DNA of 64,000 nucleotides, taken from assembly GCA_965227905.1 (NCBI GenBank), contig OZ245780.1, positions 5,208,001-5,272,000 on the forward strand. The letters run 5' to 3'. Positions within the stretch are counted from its first letter, which is position 1, and each line of letters opens with the position of its first letter. The DNA is from CBDDHT01 sp965227905. Its GTDB lineage: Bacteria; Pseudomonadota; Alphaproteobacteria; Rhizobiales; Methyloligellaceae. Below the pieces are notes generated by a model. It did no database searches. It saw only the letters and a program-made list of their open reading frames with translations, and was not told the DNA's origin. The position numbers and the translations under genes are program-made. Positions 9,476-19,991 of this stretch are shown piece by piece.

Positions 9476-12400
9476 ATGGTCAAATACATCCGTCACGATT
9501 TGGAATTCATCCTCGATCAGATCATTATCGCAGAACGGCACGCCGCAGGTGAGGATCTGACAGATCTCATCGCGAACTCATCGCTTCCTCTGGGCCTGCG
9601 GACCGTTGATGGCACTTTCAACAATCTGGTTCCGGGCCAGGAGAATTTCGGTGCGGCAAATCAGGTGTTCCCGCGGCTTCTCGATCCCAATTTCCGCGAT
9701 GCAGAAGCCGGAACGTCATATGATCAAGATACCGGTCTGGTGATCGACTCGACGCCGCGGACAATCTCCAATCTGATCGTCGACCAGACGACCGACAATC
9801 CTGCTGCAATTGCAGCAGCCGAGCGCGACGGATCGGTCGCCTTCGACCATGACAACGACCCATCGACACCCGACCTGCACTTCATCCCGAACCAGGCTCC
9901 CGATGAAGGCCTATCGGCGCCGTTCAACTCATGGATGACGTTTTTTGGTCAGTTCTTCGACCACGGCCTCGATCTGGTGGATAAAGGTTCAAGCGGCACG
10001 GTGTTCATTCCGCTTCAGGAAGACGATCCTCTGTTCGTGCCTGGCAGCCCAACCAATTTCATGGTTCTGACCCGGGCAACGAACCAACCCGGTCCTGACG
10101 GCATCGTCGGCACTGCAGACGATATCCACGAGCACACCAACGACACGACGCCATTCGTCGACCAGAACCAGACCTATACTTCGCATCCGTCGCACCAGGT
10201 CTTCTTGCGCGAATATGTGCTCAACGGCGACGGCGAGCCTGTCGCAACCGGAAAGCTCATACAGGGCCAAAATGGTGGCATGGCCACCTGGGGAGACGTC
10301 AAAGCCCAAGCTGCGACACTTCTCGGCATCCAGCTCGATGATCTCGATGCACTCGATGTGCCTCTCGTGGCAACTGATCAGTACGGGAACTTCATTCCAG
10401 GAGCCAACGGGCTTCCTCAGTTGGTTGTCAACGAGACGACCCTCGTGGAAGGCGACCTGAATAATCCGGTTGACGCCACACAGGCGCTACGCACAGGCCA
10501 TGCTGCCCTGGTCGATATTGCCCACACGGCCAATCCTGGGACGGCAGACGCCCCATTGGGCGAGGATGCCGACGATGTTGCCGGGAATAATCCGGAAGCC
10601 GGAACCTATGACAACGAACTCCTCGACGCCCACTTCATTGCCGGTGACGGCCGCGCCAACGAGAATGTCGGCCTGACCGCCGTTCATCACGTCTTCCATT
10701 CCGAGCACAACCGGTTGGTCGAGCACACCCAGGACGTGATCTTGGAAACCAACGACCTCGAATTCCTGAGCAGCTGGCTTGTCGAAGGCACTGCACCGAC
10801 GACGTTCCCGATTTCACAGGCAGAGATCGATGCACTCGAGTGGAACGGAGAGCGCCTCTTCCAGGCCGCCAAGTTCGGCACGGAAATGCAATATCAGCAT
10901 CTCGTCTTCGAAGAGTTTGCACGGAAGGTCCAGCCGGCGATCAACGTGTTCGGTACCATCGATACGACCATCGATCCGACAATCGTCGCCGAATTCGCCC
11001 ATACGGTTTACCGGTTCGGTCACTCCATGCTGACCGAGACCGTCGATTTTATGGACGCCGATGGCAATCTGACGGAAGTCGGACTGATCGAGGCTTTCCT
11101 CAATCCACTCGGATTCCACCAGTCGGTGAATGCCGATGGTACCGTCGACGCAAATGCACCCGCGTATGATCCGGAAGCAGCAGCCGGCGCTGTCGTTCGC
11201 GGCATGACGCGTCAAGTTGGTAACGAAATCGACGAGTTCGTCACAGACGCTCTCCGCAATAATCTTCTCGGTCTGCCGTTGGACCTCGCGGCGATCAATA
11301 TCGCCCGTGGTCGTGACACGGGTGTTCCATCACTCAATGAAGCGCGCACCCAGTTCTTCGAGGATACCGCCGATACCAAGCTGAAGCCTTATGACAGCTG
11401 GTTCGATTTCGCATTGAACCTCAAGAATGAAGCTTCGATCATCAACTTCATTGCCGCCTACGGCACGCATCAGACCATTCTCGACGCCACGACGCTGGAA
11501 GAAAAGCGCGCTGCGGCAGTCGATATCGTGCTCGGCGATGCCAATGGTGAACCCGCAGATCGTATCGACTTCCTCAATGGGACAGGCGTCTGGGCCACCA
11601 CCGAAACAGGCTTGAACAACGTCGACTTCTGGGTTGGCGGCCTCGCCGAGTCCATCGAACCTTTCGGCGGCATGCTCGGATCGACGTTCAATTTCGTCTT
11701 TGAGACGCAGCTGGAAAACCTGCAGGAAGGCGATCGCTTCTACTATCTCGCCCGCACGGCAGGTCTCAATTTCCTGACGCAGCTTGAGCAAAACTCGTTT
11801 GCCGGCCTCATCATGCGGAACACCGATCTGGACATCGACGAGACCGCTCTCGATTCAAACGCCCGGCATCTCCCCGGCGATATCTTCTCGACGCCCGGCT
11901 TCATTCTCGAACTCAATCAGGCCAACCAAGTCACGAACCTCGACGAGGCTGGCGCTGACGGCGTTCAGGGCACGGCAGACGACGAGGTCGGAGCCGACGG
12001 CATTGCCGGTAACTCCGATCCGATCGGTGAGAGCGAGATCATTCCTGAAGTCATCCGCCGCGATACGGACAATGATGGCGACGATGATTTTCTTCAATAC
12101 ACCGGCGGCGAACATGTCGTTCTCGGCGGCACGAATGAAGACGATACACTCATCGGCGGCATCGGCGACGACACGCTCTGGGGTGATGGCGGCGACGATA
12201 GGCTCGAAGGCGGCGACGGTGGCGACATCATCATCGGTGGCTCGGGTGATGACATCATTACCGACAGAGGCGGACTGGATAATCTTCAGGGCGGCGACGG
12301 CAACGACGCCATTGCTGGCGGAGCCGGCGAAGACCTGATTCTCGCTGGTGCCGGCAAAGATTTTGTGGTCGCTGGCCCGGATCTCTCCGAGACTTTCGGT

Positions 12401-15400
12401 GGCGAAGGCAATGACTTCATCAATGCCGGTGGCGACGCGAACATCGTTTTCGGTGGTGAAGGCGATGACTGGATCGAAGGCGGCGACGGCAACAATCTGC
12501 TGATTGGCGAAAACGGCGCCATCTTTGCGGACAGCACCATTATCGGCAATGACGTCTTCATTGGCAGCGGCGGAGATGACGACAATGACGCCGAGAGCGG
12601 TGACGACATCATGGTTGGCAGCGCCGGTAGCGACCGCTACGAAGGCATGTTCGGATTCGACTGGGTCACCTACAAGGATGACACATTCGGCGTGAACGCA
12701 GACCTGACGCTTCGCGCCTTCGACGAGCGGCCAATTCCGGCCTCCAACGCGACGATCATCGATCGCTTCGACCAGGTCGAAGGTCTTTCGGGCTCAGCAG
12801 AGGCCGATATTCTGCGTGGTGACGACGCAGACACATTGGAGTTTGCCAACACTCAAGGCACGTTGACCAATTTCGCCCTCATTGACGGACTGCGTGTCGG
12901 CGATAATCCCGACTTTGACGACGTTGCACTGTTCGATTCATCCGTAACGTCCTTCGACGCCGGTAACATCATTCTCGGTGGCGACGGTAGCGACATCATC
13001 GAGGGTCGCGGTGGCGACGACATCATCGATGGCGATGCATGGTTGAATGTCCAGCTGGAAGCTCCCGACGGCCAAGGCGGCACAGTTCGCGCTAACACGA
13101 TGTCGGAACTTCAGACACGCGTGTTTGCCGGAGAATTGAACCCGGGCGATATCGAAATCATCCGCGAAATCCGGATTGACAACAATGGCGTCGATTTTGA
13201 CACCGCCGTTTTCAGCGATATTCGCGGCAATTATGCGGTCGAAGGATCGGTCAATGGCCTCGGTGCGGAAGACATTGACGGCGACGGCTGGATCACGATC
13301 GAGCATCTCGCGCCCGCTGGCGAAATCGAAGGCGGCATCGATGGAATCGACCGAGTCAGAAATATCGAACGACTCCAGTTCTCCAATCAAACGGTGATCG
13401 TAAATGGTGCCGAAGGCCTCAACTCCGGTCCTGAAGGTGTCCCAACGATCGATGATATCACCCCTCAGATCGGTCAACTCCTTACCGTTTCGACCGATGG
13501 TGTGACAGATGCCGACAATGTCAGTGCCACGAACCCGACTGGCGCTCTCACAGGACCGATCGCTATCACATGGCAGGTGGAGGAAGACGCCGGTACCGGT
13601 ATCTTCATTGACCTGATCAACGAGACAGGGGTCGGGACAGGTGGCAACGCCCTACCATTCTCCGGTCCGACGTTGACCGTGCCAGCAGAAGCTGCGGGCT
13701 TGGCCATCCGTGCCAGTGTTCTCTATCAGGACGCCAATGGCGTACTCGAGACCGTCTTCTCAGCACCAACAACACCCACTGCAAACCAGACCACGGGGAC
13801 CGCAGCCGCCGATATTCTCATCGGCACGGCTGAAGCCGATGTTATCGACGGACTTGGTGGCAATGACACGATCAGTGGCCTCGGTGGCAACGACATTCTC
13901 AACGGTGGCACTGGCGCCGACACCATCAATGGCGATGGCGGTAACGACATTATCAACGGCGATGCCGGCTCCGATACACTCAATGGCGGAGCGGGCGCTG
14001 ACCAGATCAATGGCGGTGCCGGTGACGATGAGATCAATGGCGACGGTGGCAGTGACATTCTGGACGGCGGTGCCGGCGACGATACAATTGTCGGTGGCGC
14101 AGGCCTCGATACGCTGCTCGGCGATGACGGCTCTGACGATCTCAGTGGTGGCGCCGGTGTTGACAATCTCGATGGTGGCGATGGCGACGATGTCCTGGAT
14201 GGCGGCGGCAGTGCCGACACATTGACGGGCGGTCGCGGCGACGACGAGATCGACGGCGGCGCAAGCGCCAATGACCTCGCTGTATTCAGCGGTGATCTCG
14301 CCGAATACTCAATCACCACGACTAACGGCGTCACAACCGTTACGCATCTCAATAACGGTCAGGACGGCACCGATACGCTGGTCAACGTCGAGTTCCTGCA
14401 GTTCGCGGATCAAACGGTCGACGTGAACGGAGTGCCAACTGGCAGTATCAACGGCACAGCCGGCGACGATGTGCTGAATGGTACGGCCGGAGATGACGTC
14501 ATCAATGGTCTTGACGGCGACGACGATCTTTTAGGTCTCGGCGGCAATGACACGCTGAATGGCGACGTCGGGTTTGACCTCCTGATAGGTGATGCTGGAA
14601 ACGACACGCTCAATGGCGGTGCAGGCACGGACATCCTTGATGGCGGCGCCGGCGACGACGAGCTCAACGGTGGCGACGACAATGACGATCTGGAAGGCGG
14701 TGCCGGTAACGACACGCTGGATGGCGGTGCCGGAACGGCAGATATCGCCATCTTCTCCGGCGATCTCGCCGACTATGAGATCGTCACGGACGCAAACGGC
14801 GTCACAACGGTAACCCATCTCAATGGTGGCACCGATGGTGTCGACACACTCACCAATGTCGAACTCCTCGAGTTCGCTGACCAGACCATCAACACCCCGC
14901 CGTTCGATCCAGGCACGGGTCCGATCAACGGAACCGCGGGCGACGACAATCTGGTTGGTACAGGTCAAGCCGATATCATCAATGGTCTTGCCGGTGACGA
15001 CACGATTGTTGGTGACAATGGCGACGACATCATCACAGGTGGTGCCGGTAACGACGATATCGACGGTGAGAACGGTACCGGCGATACCGCGGTCTTCTCC
15101 GGCGCTCTCGCTGACTACACGGTCGTCACCGATGCCAGCGGCGTCACCACGGTCACCCACCTCAATGGCGGTGCCGATGGCATCGACACGCTCACCAATG
15201 TTGAACTTCTTCAGTTCTCCGACCAAACGATTAATACTCCGCCCTTCGATCCGGGTACGGGTCCGATCAACGGAACGGCCGGCGACGATATCCTGGCTGG
15301 AACAGCTGGCGATGATGAGATCAATGGCTTCGGCGGTGACGATGACATCACAGGCGGTGCCGGCAACGACACCATCAATGCCGGCGAAGGCTTCGATCTT

Positions 15401-18400
15401 GTCGAAGGCGGCGAAGGCAATGACATCATCAACGGCGAAGGCGGACCCGATATCCTGATCGGCGATGCTGGAGACGACCAGCTCAACGGTGGCGAAGGCG
15501 AAGACGATCTGGAAGGCGGTGAAGGCAACGACACGCTGGACGGTGGTGCAGGCACAGCCGATATCGCCATATTCTCCGGCAACCTTGCCGACTATGAGAT
15601 CGTCACAGACGCAAACGGCGTCACGACGGTGACCCATCTCAATGGTGGTGCCGATGGTGTCGACACACTCACCAATGTCGAACTCCTCGAGTTCGCCGAT
15701 CAAACCATCAACACCCCGCCATTCGATCCGACGCCAGGTCCGATCAATGGAACCGCGGGCGACGACAATCTGGTTGGTACAGGTCAAGCCGATATCATCA
15801 ATGGTCTTGCCGGTGACGACACGATTGTTGGTGACAATGGCGACGACATCATCACAGGTGGTGCCGGTAACGACGATATCGACGGTGAGAACGGTACCGG
15901 CGATACCGCGGTCTTCTCCGGCGCTCTCGCTGACTACACGGTCGTCACCGATGCCAGCGGCGTCACCACGGTCACCCACCTCAATGGCGGTGCCGATGGC
16001 ATCGACACGCTCACCAATGTTGAACTTCTTCAGTTCTCCGACCAAACGATTAATACTCCGCCCTTCGATCCGGGTACGGGTCCGATCAACGGAACGGCCG
16101 GCGACGATATCCTGGCTGGAACAGCTGGCGATGATGAGATCAATGGCTTCGGCGGTGACGATGACATCACAGGCGGTGCCGGCAACGACACCATCAATGC
16201 CGGCGAAGGCTTCGACCTTGTCGAAGGCGGCGAAGGGAATGACATCATCAACGGCGAAGGCGGACCCGATATCCTGATCGGCGATGCCGGAGACGACCAG
16301 CTCAATGGTGGAGCTGATGATGACGATCTAGAAGGTGGTGAAGGCAATGACACGCTGGACGGCGGTGCAGGCACAGCCGATATCGCCATATTCTCCGGCA
16401 ACCTGATCGACTACGAGATCGTTACCGACGCAAACGGCGTCACAACGGTAACCCATCTCAATGGCGGCGCCGACGGTGTCGACACGCTGACCAATGTCGA
16501 ACTCCTCGAGTTCGCCGATCAAACCATCAACACGCCGCCTTTCGATCCGACACCGGGTCCGATCAATGGAACGGCAGGCGACGACAACCTGGTTGGTACC
16601 GGACAGGCCGATGTCATCAATGGCCTTGCCGGTGACGACACGATTGTTGGTGACAATGGCGACGACATCATCACAGGTGGTGCCGGTAACGACGATATCG
16701 ACGGTGAGAACGGTACCGGCGATACCGCGGTCTTCTCCGGCGCTCTCGCTGACTACACGGTCGTCACCGATGCCAGCGGCGTCACCACGGTCACCCACCT
16801 CAATGGCGGTGCCGATGGCATCGACACGCTCACCAATGTTGAACTTCTTCAGTTCTCCGACCAAACGATTAATACTCCGCCCTTCGATCCGGGTACGGGT
16901 CCGATCAACGGAACGGCCGGCGACGATATCCTGGCTGGAACAGCTGGCGATGATGAGATCAATGGCTTCGGCGGTGACGATGACATCACAGGCGGTGCCG
17001 GCAACGACACCATCAATGCCGGCGAAGGCTTCGATCTTGTCGAAGGCGGCGAAGGCAATGACATCATCAACGGCGAAGGCGGACCCGATATCCTGATCGG
17101 CGATGCTGGAGACGACCAGCTCAACGGTGGCGAAGGCGAAGACGATCTGGAAGGCGGTGAAGGCAACGACACGCTGGACGGTGGTGCAGGCACAGCCGAT
17201 ATCGCCATATTCTCCGGCAACCTTGCCGACTATGAGATCGTCACAGACGCAAACGGCGTCACGACGGTGACCCATCTCAATGGTGGTGCCGATGGTGTCG
17301 ACACACTCACCAATGTCGAACTCCTCGAGTTCGCCGATCAAACCATCAACACCCCGCCATTCGATCCGACGCCAGGTCCGATCAATGGAACCGCGGGCGA
17401 CGACAATCTGGTTGGTACAGGTCAAGCCGATATCATCAATGGTCTTGCCGGTGACGACACGATTGTTGGTGACAATGGCGACGACATCATCACAGGTGGT
17501 GCCGGTAACGACGATATCGACGGTGAGAACGGTACCGGCGATACCGCGGTCTTCTCCGGCGCTCTCGCTGACTACACGGTCGTCACCGATGCCAGCGGCG
17601 TCACCACGGTCACCCACCTCAATGGCGGTGCCGATGGCATCGACACGCTCACCAATGTTGAACTTCTTCAGTTCTCCGACCAAACGATTAATACTCCGCC
17701 CTTCGATCCGGGTACGGGTCCGATCAACGGAACGGCCGGCGACGATATCCTGGCTGGAACAGCTGGCGATGATGAGATCAATGGCTTCGGCGGTGACGAT
17801 GACATCACAGGCGGTGCCGGCAACGACACCATCAATGCCGGCGAAGGCTTCGACCTTGTCGAAGGCGGCGAAGGGAATGACATCATCAACGGCGAAGGCG
17901 GACCCGATATCCTGATCGGCGATGCCGGAGACGACCAGCTCAATGGTGGAGCTGATGATGACGATCTAGAAGGTGGTGAAGGCAATGACACGCTGGACGG
18001 CGGTGCAGGCACAGCCGATATCGCCATATTCTCCGGCAACCTGATCGACTACGAGATCGTTACCGACGCAAACGGCGTCACAACGGTAACCCATCTCAAT
18101 GGTGGCACCGATGGTGTCGACACGCTCACCAATGTCGAACTCCTCGAGTTCGCCGATCAGACAATCGATACGCCGCCATTCGTTCAAGGTCCGATCGTTG
18201 GAACCGAAGGTAACGACACACTTGTCGGGACAGATGGTGACGATGTCATCAACGGCCTCGGCGGCAATGACGATATGGATGGCCGCGGCGGCAACGATAC
18301 GCTCAATGGCGGTGCCGGTTTCGACCTCCTCATCGGTGGCGACGGCAACGACACGTTGAATGGTAATGGTGGCGCCGATATCCTGATGGGAGATGCCGGT

Positions 18401-19237
18401 GACGACATCCTCGACGGCGGCGACGGCCTTTCCGACCTGGCCGTTTTCACCGATCTGATTGGCAACTATGAGATCACGACCGATGAAAACGGCGTGACGA
18501 CCGTCGTCCATCTCAACGGCGGTGCCGACGGTACGGACACTGTTACCAATGTCGAGCGACTCGAGTTCACAGACACGACCATCGATACACCGGTGTTCGA
18601 GCCTGGCCCGATTACGGGTACCGCCGGCAACGATACGCTGACTGGAACCGCCGATGCAGACACCATCCAGGGCCTCGCTGGCGATGACAACATCCAAGGC
18701 GAAGCCGGCGACGATACGCTCGACGGTGGTGCCGGTGACGACACGATCGATGGCGGTGCTGGCGATCTGGATACCGCACTCTTCACGGACCTCTTCGCCA
18801 ACTATGAGGTGGTCACGGACGAGAACGGCGTCACCACGGTGCAGCATCTCAATGGCGGCGTCGACGGTACGGACACGCTGACAAATGTCGAGCAACTCAC
18901 CTTCTCCGATCAGACGATCGATACACCGGCCCATGTGCCGGATCCAGGCGGCCCGAACGAAATCACGGGTACCGATGGAAACGACACCTATGTCGGCACT
19001 GAAGGTGAGGACATCTATGTCATCAGCCAGGGCAACGATAAAATCCAAGGCTATGAGCAAGGTGTCGACAAGATCCACTTCGGAGACAATGGTGCTTCGA
19101 GCATCGACGATCTTTGGGGCAGTCTCAGCGACGATCCGAACGGTTACCTGGTCATCGGTGACTTCAACGGGAACAGGGTCACAGTTGAAGGCGTCACAAG
19201 TTGGGATCAGTTCGATATCGACGACATGACATTCTAA
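9476..19237 (+). CDS. Secreted animal-type heme peroxidase with long RTX tail (MopA/peroxicin type)
   Basis: The 3253-residue protein starts with an animal heme peroxidase (peroxidase-cyclooxygenase superfamily) domain over about residues 60-830. The distal motif FGQFFDHGLDL supplies Gln159 and His163. The proximal motif TVYRFGHS supplies His516. The family segment LAAINIARGRDTGVPSLNEAR follows. From about residue 880 come RTX repeats (GGxGxDxLxGG) mixed with a recurring module of the type FSGxLADYxVVTDxxGVTTVTHLNGG. The end, WDQFDIDDMTF, resembles a type I secretion signal, and there is no Sec signal. This domain order is that of bacterial peroxicins and of the Mn(II)-oxidising MopA proteins of Aurantimonas, Erythrobacter and Roseobacter. 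Export by the upstream ABC-HlyD pair is inferred. Substrate cannot be read from sequence; lipid, halide or phenol oxidation are alternatives to Mn(II). Confidence 0.92.
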   Translation: MVKYIRHDLEFILDQIIIAERHAAGEDLTDLIANSSLPLGLRTVDGTFNNLVPGQENFGAANQVFPRLLDPNFRDAEAGTSYDQDTGLVIDSTPRTISNLIVDQTTDNPAAIAAAERDGSVAFDHDNDPSTPDLHFIPNQAPDEGLSAPFNSWMTFFGQFFDHGLDLVDKGSSGTVFIPLQEDDPLFVPGSPTNFMVLTRATNQPGPDGIVGTADDIHEHTNDTTPFVDQNQTYTSHPSHQVFLREYVLNGDGEPVATGKLIQGQNGGMATWGDVKAQAATLLGIQLDDLDALDVPLVATDQYGNFIPGANGLPQLVVNETTLVEGDLNNPVDATQALRTGHAALVDIAHTANPGTADAPLGEDADDVAGNNPEAGTYDNELLDAHFIAGDGRANENVGLTAVHHVFHSEHNRLVEHTQDVILETNDLEFLSSWLVEGTAPTTFPISQAEIDALEWNGERLFQAAKFGTEMQYQHLVFEEFARKVQPAINVFGTIDTTIDPTIVAEFAHTVYRFGHSMLTETVDFMDADGNLTEVGLIEAFLNPLGFHQSVNADGTVDANAPAYDPEAAAGAVVRGMTRQVGNEIDEFVTDALRNNLLGLPLDLAAINIARGRDTGVPSLNEARTQFFEDTADTKLKPYDSWFDFALNLKNEASIINFIAAYGTHQTILDATTLEEKRAAAVDIVLGDANGEPADRIDFLNGTGVWATTETGLNNVDFWVGGLAESIEPFGGMLGSTFNFVFETQLENLQEGDRFYYLARTAGLNFLTQLEQNSFAGLIMRNTDLDIDETALDSNARHLPGDIFSTPGFILELNQANQVTNLDEAGADGVQGTADDEVGADGIAGNSDPIGESEIIPEVIRRDTDNDGDDDFLQYTGGEHVVLGGTNEDDTLIGGIGDDTLWGDGGDDRLEGGDGGDIIIGGSGDDIITDRGGLDNLQGGDGNDAIAGGAGEDLILAGAGKDFVVAGPDLSETFGGEGNDFINAGGDANIVFGGEGDDWIEGGDGNNLLIGENGAIFADSTIIGNDVFIGSGGDDDNDAESGDDIMVGSAGSDRYEGMFGFDWVTYKDDTFGVNADLTLRAFDERPIPASNATIIDRFDQVEGLSGSAEADILRGDDADTLEFANTQGTLTNFALIDGLRVGDNPDFDDVALFDSSVTSFDAGNIILGGDGSDIIEGRGGDDIIDGDAWLNVQLEAPDGQGGTVRANTMSELQTRVFAGELNPGDIEIIREIRIDNNGVDFDTAVFSDIRGNYAVEGSVNGLGAEDIDGDGWITIEHLAPAGEIEGGIDGIDRVRNIERLQFSNQTVIVNGAEGLNSGPEGVPTIDDITPQIGQLLTVSTDGVTDADNVSATNPTGALTGPIAITWQVEEDAGTGIFIDLINETGVGTGGNALPFSGPTLTVPAEAAGLAIRASVLYQDANGVLETVFSAPTTPTANQTTGTAAADILIGTAEADVIDGLGGNDTISGLGGNDILNGGTGADTINGDGGNDIINGDAGSDTLNGGAGADQINGGAGDDEINGDGGSDILDGGAGDDTIVGGAGLDTLLGDDGSDDLSGGAGVDNLDGGDGDDVLDGGGSADTLTGGRGDDEIDGGASANDLAVFSGDLAEYSITTTNGVTTVTHLNNGQDGTDTLVNVEFLQFADQTVDVNGVPTGSINGTAGDDVLNGTAGDDVINGLDGDDDLLGLGGNDTLNGDVGFDLLIGDAGNDTLNGGAGTDILDGGAGDDELNGGDDNDDLEGGAGNDTLDGGAGTADIAIFSGDLADYEIVTDANGVTTVTHLNGGTDGVDTLTNVELLEFADQTINTPPFDPGTGPINGTAGDDNLVGTGQADIINGLAGDDTIVGDNGDDIITGGAGNDDIDGENGTGDTAVFSGALADYTVVTDASGVTTVTHLNGGADGIDTLTNVELLQFSDQTINTPPFDPGTGPINGTAGDDILAGTAGDDEINGFGGDDDITGGAGNDTINAGEGFDLVEGGEGNDIINGEGGPDILIGDAGDDQLNGGEGEDDLEGGEGNDTLDGGAGTADIAIFSGNLADYEIVTDANGVTTVTHLNGGADGVDTLTNVELLEFADQTINTPPFDPTPGPINGTAGDDNLVGTGQADIINGLAGDDTIVGDNGDDIITGGAGNDDIDGENGTGDTAVFSGALADYTVVTDASGVTTVTHLNGGADGIDTLTNVELLQFSDQTINTPPFDPGTGPINGTAGDDILAGTAGDDEINGFGGDDDITGGAGNDTINAGEGFDLVEGGEGNDIINGEGGPDILIGDAGDDQLNGGADDDDLEGGEGNDTLDGGAGTADIAIFSGNLIDYEIVTDANGVTTVTHLNGGADGVDTLTNVELLEFADQTINTPPFDPTPGPINGTAGDDNLVGTGQADVINGLAGDDTIVGDNGDDIITGGAGNDDIDGENGTGDTAVFSGALADYTVVTDASGVTTVTHLNGGADGIDTLTNVELLQFSDQTINTPPFDPGTGPINGTAGDDILAGTAGDDEINGFGGDDDITGGAGNDTINAGEGFDLVEGGEGNDIINGEGGPDILIGDAGDDQLNGGEGEDDLEGGEGNDTLDGGAGTADIAIFSGNLADYEIVTDANGVTTVTHLNGGADGVDTLTNVELLEFADQTINTPPFDPTPGPINGTAGDDNLVGTGQADIINGLAGDDTIVGDNGDDIITGGAGNDDIDGENGTGDTAVFSGALADYTVVTDASGVTTVTHLNGGADGIDTLTNVELLQFSDQTINTPPFDPGTGPINGTAGDDILAGTAGDDEINGFGGDDDITGGAGNDTINAGEGFDLVEGGEGNDIINGEGGPDILIGDAGDDQLNGGADDDDLEGGEGNDTLDGGAGTADIAIFSGNLIDYEIVTDANGVTTVTHLNGGTDGVDTLTNVELLEFADQTIDTPPFVQGPIVGTEGNDTLVGTDGDDVINGLGGNDDMDGRGGNDTLNGGAGFDLLIGGDGNDTLNGNGGADILMGDAGDDILDGGDGLSDLAVFTDLIGNYEITTDENGVTTVVHLNGGADGTDTVTNVERLEFTDTTIDTPVFEPGPITGTAGNDTLTGTADADTIQGLAGDDNIQGEAGDDTLDGGAGDDTIDGGAGDLDTALFTDLFANYEVVTDENGVTTVQHLNGGVDGTDTLTNVEQLTFSDQTIDTPAHVPDPGGPNEITGTDGNDTYVGTEGEDIYVISQGNDKIQGYEQGVDKIHFGDNGASSIDDLWGSLSDDPNGYLVIGDFNGNRVTVEGVTSWDQFDIDDMTF
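14918..18193 (+). repeat. Four in-frame 819-bp repeats (273 aa) forming a recent 1638-bp duplication
   Basis: The unit start ggtccgatcaa(c/t)ggaac occurs at 14918, 15737, 16556 and 17375, exactly 819 bp apart. Units 1 and 3 share variants (ggcgaaggcgaagac, LADYEIV) while units 2 and 4 share others (ggagctgatgatgac, LIDYEIV, gaagggaatgac). The last event was therefore duplication of a two-unit block. Long stretches appear base-for-base identical between 14.9-16.5 and 16.6-18.2 kb. Assemblies from short reads could miscount it. Confidence 0.93.
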
Positions 19238-19243
19238 AAAGGG

Positions 19244-19297
19244 ACAGCGGAAACGCTGTTGGGGCCGGAAGGGGCAGGCGTTCGGCGTCTGCCCTTT
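19244..19297 (+). terminator. Terminator hairpins after the heme peroxidase
   Basis: Two hairpins follow the stop at 19237. One is ACAGCG-GAAA-CGCTGT (19244-19259). The stronger is GGGCAGGCG/GCGTCTGCCC (19272-19294, one G-T pair), followed by TTT. The second is a likely intrinsic terminator. Confidence 0.7.
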
Positions 19298-19331
19298 CTG
19301 ATTCTCTACTTGTAACCGCTGTCGGTAATTG

Positions 19332-19844
19332 TCAGGGACGGCACGCAACCCACTTGATCTGAACGGTGCGCTCCCTGCCCTCCGGTCCGTCGAAAGCATG
19401 CGCCTGCTGGCCGCTATACCCAAGACCACGGCAAAAGTCGTCCGCTGCTTGTTTCGCCGGATTGACGCATTCATCTTCAATTTCAGACTCGCAAGAAAAG
19501 CGACTACTGCCGAGTACGTTGGCATCCGTCACAAACAACGTATCGGTTGGCCGTGCGCCTCGGTCCAATAGGATGCGCGAGATTTCTTCGAGTCTTTTTA
19601 CTGTCATACCCGTATTCGTCGCGGTTCTTGCTGTGGAACGGTTTGCACCCTTCGCGATAAGACGTCGGATATCTACCAACAATTCCAATTGTTTGCGCTG
19701 CAACAGGACCAGTGCCTTCTGGCAATTGATCGTGGCGTCGCCTGTTGTAATGGCGGCAAGACATTCAGCCTCGACATTTCCGGAATAAGCCGGGCGAATG
19801 GCGAGAAGAACAAAGAAACAAATTGAAAGGGTCGTGCGCAGCAT
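19332..19844 (-). CDS. Small secreted protein of unknown function
   Basis: The 170-residue protein has a clear signal peptide (MLRTTLSICFFVLLAIRPAYS, cleavage near residue 21) and a GAGGTGGG ribosome site before the ATG. Six cysteines in the mature part (including ECLA, NCQK, SCES, ECVN, FCRG and VACRP) suggest disulfides and a periplasmic or outside location. The middle is helical and rich in Arg and Leu. I do not recognise a family. It lies convergent to the peroxidase and divergent from the type II secretion genes, with no clear tie to either. Confidence 0.7.
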   Translation of the reverse strand: MLRTTLSICFFVLLAIRPAYSGNVEAECLAAITTGDATINCQKALVLLQRKQLELLVDIRRLIAKGANRSTARTATNTGMTVKRLEEISRILLDRGARPTDTLFVTDANVLGSSRFSCESEIEDECVNPAKQAADDFCRGLGYSGQQAHAFDGPEGRERTVQIKWVACRP

Positions 19845-19991
19845 AACGGTCCCACCTCAAATGATTCGTGAGGTGGAGTATAGAACGCCGCGCCGCTTTA
19901 ACCTTAATGCCGACTGGCATGGCACATGCAGCGCACCAGCTCGCTAACTTGGTCGGCGTAAACTTGATCGACCGATCTGAGGAAGACGCTG

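Noticed and set aside
12130..19000. Short repeated DNA that could look like a CRISPR or satellite array
   Set aside because: The repeats code in frame for calcium-binding nonapeptides and have no fixed spacer pattern. They are part of a gene.
14531..19525. Minus-strand open frames of 450-519 codons opposite the peroxidase tail
   Set aside because: They are rich in Val, Ile, Asp and Gly and repeat with the 819-bp period. They are mirror frames of the GGxGxD repeats.
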